A DNA stretch of 42,427 nt from a virus: positions 1 through 42,427 of IMG/VR virus record IMGVR_UViG_3300035698_011517; one strand, given 5' to 3'. Each line of letters begins with the position of its first letter. Position 1 is the first letter of the stretch. Positions 24,964-33,935 of the stretch are shown one piece after another. The notes under the pieces are model-generated. The model was given only the letters and a program-made list of their open reading frames with translations, was not told the origin of the DNA and did no database searches. The position numbers and the translations under genes are program-made.

Positions 24964-24972
24964 TGTGCTTTC

Positions 24973-25569
24973 CTAACCAGAGAATCTAATTCTCTCTTTA
25001 ACGTATTCTCCTATATCATACAGCTTAGCCGCTTGTACCCATTTAGGATTGTCTTTCTTACGATAACTAAGATATTCAGAGAACTTCTTTTCTATCTCTT
25101 CTGCCAAGGCTTCTACTTTAGGATCCTTATGAGGAAGTCTTAAATCTCTTATGACAACAGGAAAAGCAATAGTACCTGCCTGAATAAAACAAGCATTTAT
25201 GTATGCTTTAACATCATCACTAAAAGGCTTATTCTTTATTGTCTTAGCTATTGCTACAGCAAAGGTTATCTCTTCTGGGTCACAAACCTCAATAATCTCT
25301 GGATTTATGTCACTATCATTAAATGCTATTACTATATTTTCAAAGACTTGAGGGTCTTCCCAAAACAAATCTGTAACAACTAAAGCTCTTAATGCATTAA
25401 TCTTATCAGCAAGCCAGGCTTTACTGGCTATCTTTACTGACCATTCTCTATCTATTTCAACCCATAAAGTCTCAGGGGTCCACTCTAACCACTCTTCCCC
25501 AAAAGTCTTATTGAACAAGTCAAAATAGATTCTTGGAGATATTCCACGCTTAAACAAATTTATTGACAC
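24973..25569 (-). CDS. Hypothetical protein upstream of portal
   Basis: 198 residues. GTG start at 25567-25569 overlapping the preceding stop (TAGTG), so translation is probably coupled. The protein is soluble, mixed alpha/beta, rich in Trp, Ile and acidic residues, with VKIASK around residue 50. The ending (VQAAKLYDIGEYVKERIRFS) looks like an amphipathic helix. No family is recognised. Position between a motif-rich head protein and the portal suggests a head or neck component. Confidence 0.5.
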   Translation of the reverse strand: MSINLFKRGISPRIYFDLFNKTFGEEWLEWTPETLWVEIDREWSVKIASKAWLADKINALRALVVTDLFWEDPQVFENIVIAFNDSDINPEIIEVCDPEEITFAVAIAKTIKNKPFSDDVKAYINACFIQAGTIAFPVVIRDLRLPHKDPKVEALAEEIEKKFSEYLSYRKKDNPKWVQAAKLYDIGEYVKERIRFSG

Positions 25570-26594
25570 TACACGTCCTTTCCAGGTTTTGTAGTGTCAT
25601 TGAACGCATCAGTAATCAAAGAGTCAAGGATTTTCTTTATTGAAGCATCCGCTTCATCATAAACAGTTATCGGATTATAAGAAAACTTCTGAACAAACCC
25701 AGGATCCAGGAGTCTATTAAGAACATCAGGATGCCTAACTAACTCCTCCAAGTTCCTTATCTTCTTGATTCTTTCAGGGGATTCTGCCATCTCTTCTTCA
25801 GTAGCAGCATACTTATTAAGTATCTTTCCGGCGAATAGAGTATAGAACGCATCTTTTATGCCTGCCTTGTGTACTCCAGCAACCTTATCAAACTCATTAA
25901 GAATAACAGCAGCCTGAATAGGAGAAGCCGTAAACAAGTTCTCTACCACGTGCTTAAACTTAGGGACAATAAGAGGGTCATAAGCACTTGCATGTTTGAC
26001 AAAATTGTCCCTATCAGACATTCCCTGATCAAAGATAGGACCACCTATTGTATTCTTTGGAATATAGTCCCAAGCTCTTTGATCAAGATCTTCGTCTACT
26101 GCCGCAGCAAGAGCCTGTAAGTTAAGAGCCTGAACCACCTTTTCTTCTGGATCCATCAGGTGATATGTCTCAATAAAATTATCAGAAGCCGTCTTAAAAA
26201 TCTCTTTCGGAGATATCTTATACTCTTCCGCTTCTGGTTTAAGCTCTACATAAGCAGAAGCTGTCTTCTCAAAATCTTTGTCCCAAGAAACTCCGTAGAG
26301 GTCACAACTCTTTTTAAGCCAGTAACCCGCTACTTTAGCCAGCTCTTCTGGAAGAATGTTCTCTTCTTCAAAGTACCCTACAGACAAAGCAGTAGCTGCT
26401 TTATTATAGCACGGAAACTTCCTATGAGAGCCCTCAGCTGTCTTTATTATAAGAGCGAACCCGCTATCAGGAACATCACTCAACTGATCTGGAGGAATGA
26501 GTGTTCCGTTATAAAAGAGCTTAGCCGCTTCAGGAGTTTCGGAAAATTCCGGGTCATCATAATAATCAAGTACTGATCCTGCTAACTTAAACAT
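25569..26594 (-). CDS. Hypothetical head protein rich in K-x-A motifs
   Basis: 341 residues. AGGAG five to six bases before the ATG. Helical and acidic, with eight Lys-x-Ala sites: FKLAG at the very N-terminus, IKTAE, AKVAG, EKTAS, FKTAS, VKHAS, DKVAG and NKYAA. This is the same density class as the proteins at 10638-12404 and 6615-7757. There is no membrane segment. No recognised domain. Probably an internal head or scaffold-type protein processed by the prohead protease (inference from the shared motif). Confidence 0.6.
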   Translation of the reverse strand: MFKLAGSVLDYYDDPEFSETPEAAKLFYNGTLIPPDQLSDVPDSGFALIIKTAEGSHRKFPCYNKAATALSVGYFEEENILPEELAKVAGYWLKKSCDLYGVSWDKDFEKTASAYVELKPEAEEYKISPKEIFKTASDNFIETYHLMDPEEKVVQALNLQALAAAVDEDLDQRAWDYIPKNTIGGPIFDQGMSDRDNFVKHASAYDPLIVPKFKHVVENLFTASPIQAAVILNEFDKVAGVHKAGIKDAFYTLFAGKILNKYAATEEEMAESPERIKKIRNLEELVRHPDVLNRLLDPGFVQKFSYNPITVYDEADASIKKILDSLITDAFNDTTKPGKDV

Positions 26595-26602
26595 GTAGTC
26601 TC

Positions 26603-27163
26603 CTATTCCTGTTGCGGATTAATCAAACCATTAAAATCTCTAGGAGCTGGTGCCGGACCAGGAGGAGGAAGCGCAGCCCCTGGAGAAGCTGGAGAAGCAA
26701 GAGGAGCCATAGGCATCTGAGGAGGCATCTGAGGTATTGGTGTCTGAGGTGGAGGCAAAGGAGCCATCGGATCTGGAGCCATTGTAGCTGCTTGAGTTGC
26801 CGCCATATCAGTAGACTTAATTGAAGCCAATGCCGGATCTGCCATAGTCTCATGCATTATTTGCTTCTGCGCTTTAGCCTGATTATGCTTAGCCACCATC
26901 AAAGCTGTTTGTGCTTCTGTAGCGCCAGCAGCATTCTCATTATCGACACGCTCTTGCTCAACTACATTAGGGATAGTTGGCATAGCCTCTTGTCTAGCAA
27001 TAGCTTCATCAGCAGCAGCTCGAGCCTCCACAAGCTGAGGAAGATTCGACGGCGGATTCTGAATAGCATAATCTGCTACCACCTGATCAAGTGGGCTAGG
27101 TATTTCTTGTGCCTGCTTTACCAGTATCCGTTTAATTACGTGATTAAGATGTTCAAAATTCAT
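26603..27163 (-). CDS. Pro/Ala/Met-rich hypothetical virion protein
   Basis: 186 residues, ATG preceded by GGAGG. N-terminal helix with LVKQAQ (15-20), a Gln/Ala-rich middle, then an extreme low-complexity C-terminus of Pro, Met, Ala and Gln (PPPQTPIPQMPPQMP) that must be disordered. Similar Pro-rich tails occur in phage virion linkers, but no family is assigned. It follows the large Ig-domain fibre by 20 bp and precedes the head sub-cluster. Confidence 0.55.
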   Translation of the reverse strand: MNFEHLNHVIKRILVKQAQEIPSPLDQVVADYAIQNPPSNLPQLVEARAAADEAIARQEAMPTIPNVVEQERVDNENAAGATEAQTALMVAKHNQAKAQKQIMHETMADPALASIKSTDMAATQAATMAPDPMAPLPPPQTPIPQMPPQMPMAPLASPASPGAALPPPGPAPAPRDFNGLINPQQE

Positions 27164-27183
27164 AATTCCTCCGTATCAAAGGC

Positions 27184-30100
27184 TTATGCCAGTATTCTCA
27201 TTATATCTTTATAAGGAGACACCGTCCCATTGTATGTTGGATTCATTCTAGCCTCTATATCAGAAAGCATAGCTCCTGTTATTGTTCCTACAGCAGAATA
27301 CCTACCATCTGTTTGTGTTACTAAACCTGTAACATTAAATCCTATAAACTGGAGGGTCCCGCCTGTAAAGTTTCCACCATGCATAATAAGAGTAGTTCCA
27401 GTATAGTAAGCAGAAGAATAAAATGGCAGCTCTTCTCCTATTATCGTCTGAGGATCTGTAGTAACAGCACTTCCATCTGCATTAGTAACAGTAAGTTCCA
27501 TAGTGGCCCCTACGCATGCAGCAGTACATAACACTGTAGCAGTAGCTGTTTGAGCTGCTACATCAGTGCTGGAAGCAGTTATTGCAGCCATCAGAGGAGG
27601 AGAGGTTACAAGAGTGACGACCGCTCCTGCCCGCAAGAAAACAAGATCTACTCCCCATTCAAACGACTTCCCTTCCACTGGAATTTCAGACAAATTATCT
27701 GATGATAAAACTAATAGAGTATCTACGATAGTTCCTACAGCACTAGAATCACTTTCTCCTGCCCTATTTTCAACCTCTAAGGTAATAGTTCCACCAGGAG
27801 TAGCATCCTGGTCTACAATGTAGTCTACTTCTATTAAAGTAGGACCCATAAAGTTAAATCCTGTTACAGTAGCATCACTGTTGGCAATTGCTCTTACAGT
27901 ACAGTCAACAGTAAAATCTGTTCCTATAATACTTACTGAGGTATTTATTGAGCCTACTACAGTAGAGCCTCCTATTACAGAAGTTATCTTAGGGACGCCA
28001 GCAGGAGTAATTATAATAGTAGTAGGTCCATATACAGCCGCCCCTCCTATAGATTTATTAGCAGAAAACACTATTCCGGTACCAGGAGCTACACCATAAA
28101 AATCAGCTGTAGCTGCTATAACAACACCAGAACACATAGTGTGTACAATAGGAACGGCTGGAGTAGAGCTTATCCAACAAGACTCAAAAAAGTTGGCTCC
28201 TGTGATATTTATAGCAGCTATAGACCCAGTAGCTGTTTCAGAAGCAGAATTAGATACTACAGTAGGAGCTGATACATCACCTTTCTTAAATGCTGTAAAC
28301 GTTACGGAATCTGTTAGATTATTCTGTATTGTAATAACGCAACTACTTCCTACACCTGGAGTAGTTACATCTCCTGCAATCTTTATCTCTGTATCACTTA
28401 CCCAGGTCGCTACAACAGAAGTAAGATCTACTGCTGTTGCTGTGGCTGTTGAGTTAATATTTGTTCCTGTACAAACTACAGTAACGCTTCCTGCAACAGC
28501 GTCTGTAACCCAAGAATTTATAGCTATAGAGGCATCCGTCATAGTTTCATTATATGTAGAAGTTTCTGAATAACCATTTTCAAACTGGAACACAGCATCA
28601 AGTCCAGCTGACTCAGTAGCAAAAACTACCACTCCCTCTACCTGACTAGAAGATACCAAGTACACATCACTTATTGTTGCATATGCTGTAGCTGTAAAAT
28701 AAGTAGACATCTCTACAGGAAAAGCACCAATGGGAGCATACGATAGATCAGCCCCACCAACCGTAGCCTCAAAGATATAGGTATGCCCTTCTAAAGGACT
28801 AGCCACAACAGTGTACGTATTTGGGTCTTTATACGTTATGTTGCTTATTTTTGGATTAGCATTTACTACTGTAACCTGACCAAGGACTTCTGTCTGTCCA
28901 GGACTTCCATCAGTATTAAGATCACTGACCCACCATAGCCATACATCTTCTGGAGGGTAACCAGCACTCCATGAATCAGGCGACATCATGGGATCTATGG
29001 ACAAGTCGAATAAGATATAAGTTATTTTAGCATTAAAATCTGCTTCATATACCTCAACAGTTCTTTGATTAGATACAGAAACACCCCCACTTGGGCCAGG
29101 AGTAGTTGGAGGAGTAGTTCCATTATCATGAGGAATTATTGTACCTCCATGTTCCCCGCCTGTAGCAACCCTAAGACCTCCAGTTAGATCATAGCCCTCT
29201 ACAAAGCCTACCTGTGGTTGGCCCACAGGAGCTACTTTTAATATAAGACCGTCAGGATCTCCTGGAGCTTCCTCCAAAATAGGAGGAGGATTAAACGGAG
29301 GAATAGCTCTTGGTATATCACAAAATACAGTATGCCATCTTCCATGCGGGATAGAAACTACCATAGTAGGTGGATGCGCTCCTGTCATAGGATCAAAAGC
29401 ATGGCCGCATCCTTCTACAGTAGAATTATCTGATAAAGTCGTGCCAACAGGTATTCCTAAAGGATATGCTGTTGATCCTACGCAGCATCTAAGAGTAGTT
29501 CCCCAATATAAGGAATAATTTTCTGGACGGTCCTCTAAATTATATGCATAACCCGAAGGATCGTATGTAGGAGAACCGGTAAGATCTCCATAAGAACCAG
29601 CATGAAGCCATCTAAGCTCTATGTCAAAATCATCATCGTCTGCTAATGCCCAGGAACCACCTATTCCAAAAGAGCCATACTCAGGCTCACCAAGAGCCAA
29701 GAGAGACGCTTTAAGAAGAGGAATAAACGTAGGAGTCCATGGGTCCGCTGTTCCATCAAACACTAACTGTCTATGATAGTAGTAATAAACTACATCATCT
29801 TTGTCTATAGCTATTTCATGCGCCCCGCTAAGCCTGTCTGTTGTTATGCTGTCCTCACTCCAAAGAACATACGGAGGAATAGCTGTATCATAAGATAACA
29901 ATAATCTTCTGGTGTAAGTAGGAACAGCAGCAGCAGGTTTAGTTACAGTAAGTTCTAAGAACAACCCAAGAATTCCTGGTGCATGCGTACCTATTCGGTC
30001 AGTTCCAGCCAACATAAGATACTGAGAAAAGGAAGACCCAGTAGATAGCAAACCATCTACATTAAACCTAGTCACCCCAAGGCTTATTCTTTGAAGAAAA

Positions 30101-30627
30101 CTATGAGGAACCTGCGTCTTTACTGCTGCAACGTAATTTCCCAAAGTAGACGGAGGATAGCCTGATGTTCCAGCATTAGGAAGCTGAAGATACAAAGAAC
30201 GATTAGAGTAAATAGGCTCTGGTCCATCAGAGTCGTACTTAGAAACAAGATAGTTCTCTTCAGATATCAAGGTGTTGTCTGGAAAGTTACAATTATCTGA
30301 AAAGACTACAGGAGCATAAGTAACCTCAGCAGCAGGAAGAACAGCATGAGGATAATAAGCTGCCTCTATTACTGCTATCCTATTCGCGTGATTAATTGCT
30401 AAGTTATCAAGAGCAACATGAGAATTAGTACCAATATTGTCAAGAGTAGCATGATCAAGTACTGGACCTTGTCCGGCTACCCCTGTATGAAGATGTCCAG
30501 GAGGACCTGCACCGGAAAACACTGCATCTACTAGATCCATATTAAGATTTACAGGAGTTTCCCAAGTATTTGCATTCTCTCCGTGAGCTGGTTTAGTTAA
30601 ATTTAAGTTAGTAGTAAATGTAGCCAT
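27184..30627 (-). CDS. Large tail-fibre-like protein with C-terminal Ig/IPT-type domains
   Basis: 1147 residues. The N-terminus (FTTNLNLTKPAHGENANTW) matches a pattern common at the start of phage tail-fibre and tail-surface proteins. Residues about 100-480 are beta-rich with many Tyr/Trp. From about 540 onward there are repeated Ig-like or IPT/TIG-like modules (strands such as VTVVCTGTNINSTATATAV, INITGANFFES, VSIIGTDFTVDCTV and ITLEVENRAGESDSS), at least four by eye. Such modules usually bind polysaccharide or act as spacers on the virion surface. It starts 2 bp after the preceding gene's stop and has no Lys-x-Ala head motif. Confidence 0.7.
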   Translation of the reverse strand: MATFTTNLNLTKPAHGENANTWETPVNLNMDLVDAVFSGAGPPGHLHTGVAGQGPVLDHATLDNIGTNSHVALDNLAINHANRIAVIEAAYYPHAVLPAAEVTYAPVVFSDNCNFPDNTLISEENYLVSKYDSDGPEPIYSNRSLYLQLPNAGTSGYPPSTLGNYVAAVKTQVPHSFLQRISLGVTRFNVDGLLSTGSSFSQYLMLAGTDRIGTHAPGILGLFLELTVTKPAAAVPTYTRRLLLSYDTAIPPYVLWSEDSITTDRLSGAHEIAIDKDDVVYYYYHRQLVFDGTADPWTPTFIPLLKASLLALGEPEYGSFGIGGSWALADDDDFDIELRWLHAGSYGDLTGSPTYDPSGYAYNLEDRPENYSLYWGTTLRCCVGSTAYPLGIPVGTTLSDNSTVEGCGHAFDPMTGAHPPTMVVSIPHGRWHTVFCDIPRAIPPFNPPPILEEAPGDPDGLILKVAPVGQPQVGFVEGYDLTGGLRVATGGEHGGTIIPHDNGTTPPTTPGPSGGVSVSNQRTVEVYEADFNAKITYILFDLSIDPMMSPDSWSAGYPPEDVWLWWVSDLNTDGSPGQTEVLGQVTVVNANPKISNITYKDPNTYTVVASPLEGHTYIFEATVGGADLSYAPIGAFPVEMSTYFTATAYATISDVYLVSSSQVEGVVVFATESAGLDAVFQFENGYSETSTYNETMTDASIAINSWVTDAVAGSVTVVCTGTNINSTATATAVDLTSVVATWVSDTEIKIAGDVTTPGVGSSCVITIQNNLTDSVTFTAFKKGDVSAPTVVSNSASETATGSIAAINITGANFFESCWISSTPAVPIVHTMCSGVVIAATADFYGVAPGTGIVFSANKSIGGAAVYGPTTIIITPAGVPKITSVIGGSTVVGSINTSVSIIGTDFTVDCTVRAIANSDATVTGFNFMGPTLIEVDYIVDQDATPGGTITLEVENRAGESDSSAVGTIVDTLLVLSSDNLSEIPVEGKSFEWGVDLVFLRAGAVVTLVTSPPLMAAITASSTDVAAQTATATVLCTAACVGATMELTVTNADGSAVTTDPQTIIGEELPFYSSAYYTGTTLIMHGGNFTGGTLQFIGFNVTGLVTQTDGRYSAVGTITGAMLSDIEARMNPTYNGTVSPYKDIMRILA

Positions 30628-30629
30628 TA

Positions 30630-31511
30630 TTAACTCATTTCAACAGGCTGATAATCTACTGAAAAAAGATCAACCATTGGTTTATCAGGTACAACAAATC
30701 TTCCAGCCCACCGCATAGAAGTTACTTCTCCTATGACAAGCAAGTCAACAGGAAGATACGCGCCGAACCTTCCATGAGTGTCTACCTGGGGCAAGATCTG
30801 CGTCCTAGCATAAGGAGCAATAGGCAAATCACTCTCTTTAATAAAAAAGGTAACACTTCCTGTAGTATGCTGAAGAGAACGTTCAGGACCGCCCCCAACA
30901 CTTTGTACATTTCCTGTAACCAGACAAAAATCTCCAGACACTCTGTTCCTTCTTACCGTGTCTACTTCTGTAGAATGATAAACACTCTGGAACACATAAT
31001 CCTCTCCACCTGTTTCTTCATCTCTTGTTACAGGTACCGCACCATATATTAAATATTGTATTCTTCTTGCCTGATACTCACTGGCATACACAGTTTCATC
31101 TAAATATACAGGATACATAGACCTACCTACTGTTACTTCAGTGTCGGTAAGATCCATGTACCGTATTTCATAGAACAATGGAGTAACTTCATTAGATAAA
31201 GGCCACCAAAGAAGAGTTTTATCTCCACTGACAGCAGCTACTGGGACGAAATCATACTTAGCTGTATAATTTGGGATAATTATTCCATGTATAACAGCAG
31301 ACCAAGTACAAATTATAAAAGATCCTGAATACTCCATAGGGTCTGTTTCATCTACATCAATATAGTAGTACACCCCGTCCCCATCAGAAGCATAAGATGG
31401 AGTAGAAGAAGATTTTACTACTCCATAACAGTCCTTAACTATAACAGTTACGGTGTCTACTGCTACACCAAACCCATGAACCGAAGAAACAAATCTATAT
31501 ACTGCCCGCAT
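30630..31511 (-). CDS. Hypothetical tail/baseplate-region protein
   Basis: 293 residues, beta-rich with many Tyr and Val. The start overlaps the preceding stop as TAATG. The opening (AVYRFVSSVHGFGVAVDTVT, then SDGDGVYYYIDVDETDP) resembles a small beta-sandwich, and there are few helices. No signal or membrane segment. It lies within the fibre cluster and is likely a virion surface or adaptor protein; no specific family is recognised. Confidence 0.5.
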   Translation of the reverse strand: MRAVYRFVSSVHGFGVAVDTVTVIVKDCYGVVKSSSTPSYASDGDGVYYYIDVDETDPMEYSGSFIICTWSAVIHGIIIPNYTAKYDFVPVAAVSGDKTLLWWPLSNEVTPLFYEIRYMDLTDTEVTVGRSMYPVYLDETVYASEYQARRIQYLIYGAVPVTRDEETGGEDYVFQSVYHSTEVDTVRRNRVSGDFCLVTGNVQSVGGGPERSLQHTTGSVTFFIKESDLPIAPYARTQILPQVDTHGRFGAYLPVDLLVIGEVTSMRWAGRFVVPDKPMVDLFSVDYQPVEMS

Positions 31512-31720
31512 TAACCAGCTCCGTATAGAGGATCACTCCACATAGTACGCTGTTCCTGCTTAAACCCAGGTTCTTCTATTGCTTTTACTAAACCCAATGT
31601 ACCTTTACCAGCCCCAGTCAAAGCATTTCCGACCCTGACTATAGCACCCTTCTTCTTTTTCTTTTTCTTCTTGGCCTCTTTAGTAAATTCCTCAGCGAAG
31701 CCCTGCAGAACATATTTCAT
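31511..31720 (-). CDS. Small basic protein with Lys8 tract
   Basis: 69 residues, AGGAG five bases before the ATG. Its N-terminus (GFAEEFTKEA) is the same style as the Lys-x-Ala motif in the head proteins; then come eight consecutive lysines and a Gly-rich, mildly hydrophobic segment (VRVGNALTGAGKGTLGLV). A polybasic stretch could bind DNA or membrane. The codons alternate AAG and AAA, so long A-runs are avoided. It is overlapped by the next gene (TAATG). Unknown function. Confidence 0.5.
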   Translation of the reverse strand: MKYVLQGFAEEFTKEAKKKKKKKKGAIVRVGNALTGAGKGTLGLVKAIEEPGFKQEQRTMWSDPLYGAG

Positions 31721-31728
31721 GTTATCTC

Positions 31729-32817
31729 CTACGAACTTGAGCTTTCACCGCTAGTGGTTGAAGAAAGAGTCTGGTCATCTATGGTACAACGGATAGGGTG
31801 TCCGGCTGCTATATCTCCAGTAAGTACAAGTTCTGCTCTATAATAGCCATACCCAGTAAGCTTAGTCTCGAGCTGGGCTACTTGCGCTAAAGTAAATGCC
31901 GTGGCTGAGTAGTCAGGAAAGCGTACAAGGATAGTTCCTCCAGCTTTACCTATAGAGTTCCCTAATGTGTATGTAGGAACAACAGCATTAAGATTAACTA
32001 TGTCTGTCATTCCAGCAGGAATAATCTTGATCCCACTTACCACCGCACTTGACACAAAATCTTGAGCGAGGTTATAAAATCCAAGGGTTTCATCTGGAGT
32101 CTTCTTATCAATGAAGAAGGAATACCCATAAGTCGGTGCTCCTGACGCCCTTGTCTCTGTATGAATAAGTTTTGGTCCTGTCCAGATTCCTGGAAGATGC
32201 ATGTAAACTTCAAAGCCTGCACTAGTGAAGTGGAATCCAATGGTAACCGGATAGCTCTCATAGACAGTAGAGCCAGAAGCTCTCCAATCCACCCTGACAT
32301 CTGAATACGCTCTTGTTCCTGCTGCTCCTCCTCTATAAAGCATTGCGTCCCCTGGGATAAAGTGAACGCCAAAGGAATTTTCTGAGGTCTGAGCAACATC
32401 CCATTTAGGGGTCCATGTTGTTGGCGTAACGACATCATCAACAGTGAATTCATACTCCTGAAGTCCTACAACAAACTCACAAACTGCACTTGCTTTTACC
32501 CGACAAAAGAGCCAGTCCCCTGTAGTAGGAGTAATAGCCGGTTTATAAATTACAGCACAATCATCCCAAGCAGGTAAAAGAGGACCAGCCATTTTAAGGC
32601 AATCTACGTTTAAGAAAGCCCCTTCTGTAACTGTTCCTGTAATGCCCCACTTAGCTGTATCTATAGAAGTATCTCCATGATCATCAAAGGCGTTTGCCTT
32701 AGGAGCTACTGTTTTAGGGTACGCTGTAGCAAGGCCAGGGTATGTCTGATACTCTATAATATCAACATTAGAACCTATAGCCGTGCTAAAGTCCCATATA
32801 GCATTTCTTACTGTCAT
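31729..32817 (-). CDS. Hypothetical tail-surface protein, lectin-like
   Basis: 362 residues, start ATG at 32815-32817; the GAGGTAA before it includes the stop of the preceding gene. The sequence alternates beta strands with Trp/Tyr-rich loops (GDWLFCRVKASAVCEFVVG, FEVYMHLPGIWTGPKLI, YGYSFFIDKKTP), a pattern seen in concanavalin-like or LamG-like jelly rolls. A carbohydrate-binding role on the tail is plausible from this and from its neighbours. No catalytic motif is recognised. Confidence 0.5.
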   Translation of the reverse strand: MTVRNAIWDFSTAIGSNVDIIEYQTYPGLATAYPKTVAPKANAFDDHGDTSIDTAKWGITGTVTEGAFLNVDCLKMAGPLLPAWDDCAVIYKPAITPTTGDWLFCRVKASAVCEFVVGLQEYEFTVDDVVTPTTWTPKWDVAQTSENSFGVHFIPGDAMLYRGGAAGTRAYSDVRVDWRASGSTVYESYPVTIGFHFTSAGFEVYMHLPGIWTGPKLIHTETRASGAPTYGYSFFIDKKTPDETLGFYNLAQDFVSSAVVSGIKIIPAGMTDIVNLNAVVPTYTLGNSIGKAGGTILVRFPDYSATAFTLAQVAQLETKLTGYGYYRAELVLTGDIAAGHPIRCTIDDQTLSSTTSGESSSS

Positions 32818-32820
32818 GAT

Positions 32821-33900
32821 TTACCTCGCATACATCATTAAAACATCACCGGTTTGAAGTACGTAATCACTGTTATTATATTCTAAAGTTGATGTTGCGT
32901 CATCAGCATAATAATCTCTAACTGGTGTAGCTTTTATCCCAAGTTCTTGAGCTATTCCGTTAATAAACAGGAGCCATCTATCAAAAGCGGTAGGAATAGG
33001 AACGGTTGCTCCTCCATCATCTAGCACCACAGCAAGGTTATTTACAAAGGATCCCCACGGAATAGAAGTAGCTACTCCAGGAACAGCATTTGCTACTACT
33101 GTATAGTAATATGGAACAGGAAAAGCATTATTTGCACTTATAGTCGCTCTATTAGCTAAAGGATCAGGATCTGTAAATGTTATAGAGGTGTCGGCACCAC
33201 TTAAAACATCTACATTAAGCTTTACAACAGCTAATGGGAAGTTTTCTGCTATCCATCCAACAGGCGTAATAGCATCAGAGATCATATCCCCTACATAAGA
33301 ATAACCCAGAAGCCAAAAGGGATCTACAAGTTCATCAGGTGTTCCTACATAAGTAGCAAGATCCGTAACAAAAGACAATATTCCTGTTAGAGGATCAAAT
33401 ACAGGCCTTGCTGGATGCGTCCAAGGAACAGGAGAGGCCAGATCTGGAACCCCAGCACCAGTATCTTGATATATAATAGCCTTATGTGTCTGGTTTTCTT
33501 CACCACACCAGTTAGGCATAGCACTTGAACCAGCAACTATCCCCGCAGGAGATCCAGCACCGTTTATTCTAGCATGCCAGCATCTTTGTCCTGCTACAGT
33601 AATGTCTTCATACATTAACCAAATACCAAAGTCCTCTCCAGCAGCTGTTCCATGGTTTGGATCTGTAGTTAATTGCTGGTGGGCCCGCCAATCTCCGTTA
33701 TTTACTCCTGTAATATAACTTGGATCATGAAATAATAAACCAGTAGCATACCGCTGACTCAATATGCTATACAAATCCCCCGGATTAAGAGCGTCAAGCT
33801 CTTCAAACCAAGTCTTCAGATAGTCTGTATGCGTAACACTTGCTCGAAGTGTCTTGAATAACGAATATATAAGATTAAGTTCTTCATTTGTAGCAGCCAC
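32821..33900 (-). CDS. Hypothetical tail-associated protein
   Basis: 359 residues. GTG start at 33898-33900, six bases after AAGGAG and just below palindrome copy 3. The N-terminal 55 residues are helical (NLIYSLFKTLRASVTHTDYL), the rest beta-rich with many Pro, Gly and Trp. A helical start followed by beta domains is usual for trimeric fibres or adaptor proteins. No specific family; no head motif. Confidence 0.5.
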   Translation of the reverse strand: MAATNEELNLIYSLFKTLRASVTHTDYLKTWFEELDALNPGDLYSILSQRYATGLLFHDPSYITGVNNGDWRAHQQLTTDPNHGTAAGEDFGIWLMYEDITVAGQRCWHARINGAGSPAGIVAGSSAMPNWCGEENQTHKAIIYQDTGAGVPDLASPVPWTHPARPVFDPLTGILSFVTDLATYVGTPDELVDPFWLLGYSYVGDMISDAITPVGWIAENFPLAVVKLNVDVLSGADTSITFTDPDPLANRATISANNAFPVPYYYTVVANAVPGVATSIPWGSFVNNLAVVLDDGGATVPIPTAFDRWLLFINGIAQELGIKATPVRDYYADDATSTLEYNNSDYVLQTGDVLMMYAR

Positions 33901-33912
33901 AGTTGGCTCCTT

Positions 33913-33935
33913 CTGATAATTCCCGGAGTTACCAG
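33913..33935. repeat. 23-bp near-palindrome, copy 3 (large fibre gene end)
   Basis: Left arm CTGATAATTCC, central C, right arm GGAGTTACCAG. Compared with copies 1 and 2 the substitutions are swapped between arms, so the two-fold symmetry is kept while individual bases differ. It overlaps the TAA stop of the upstream 1055-residue gene and ends just before the AAGGAG of the next gene. Confidence 0.8.
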
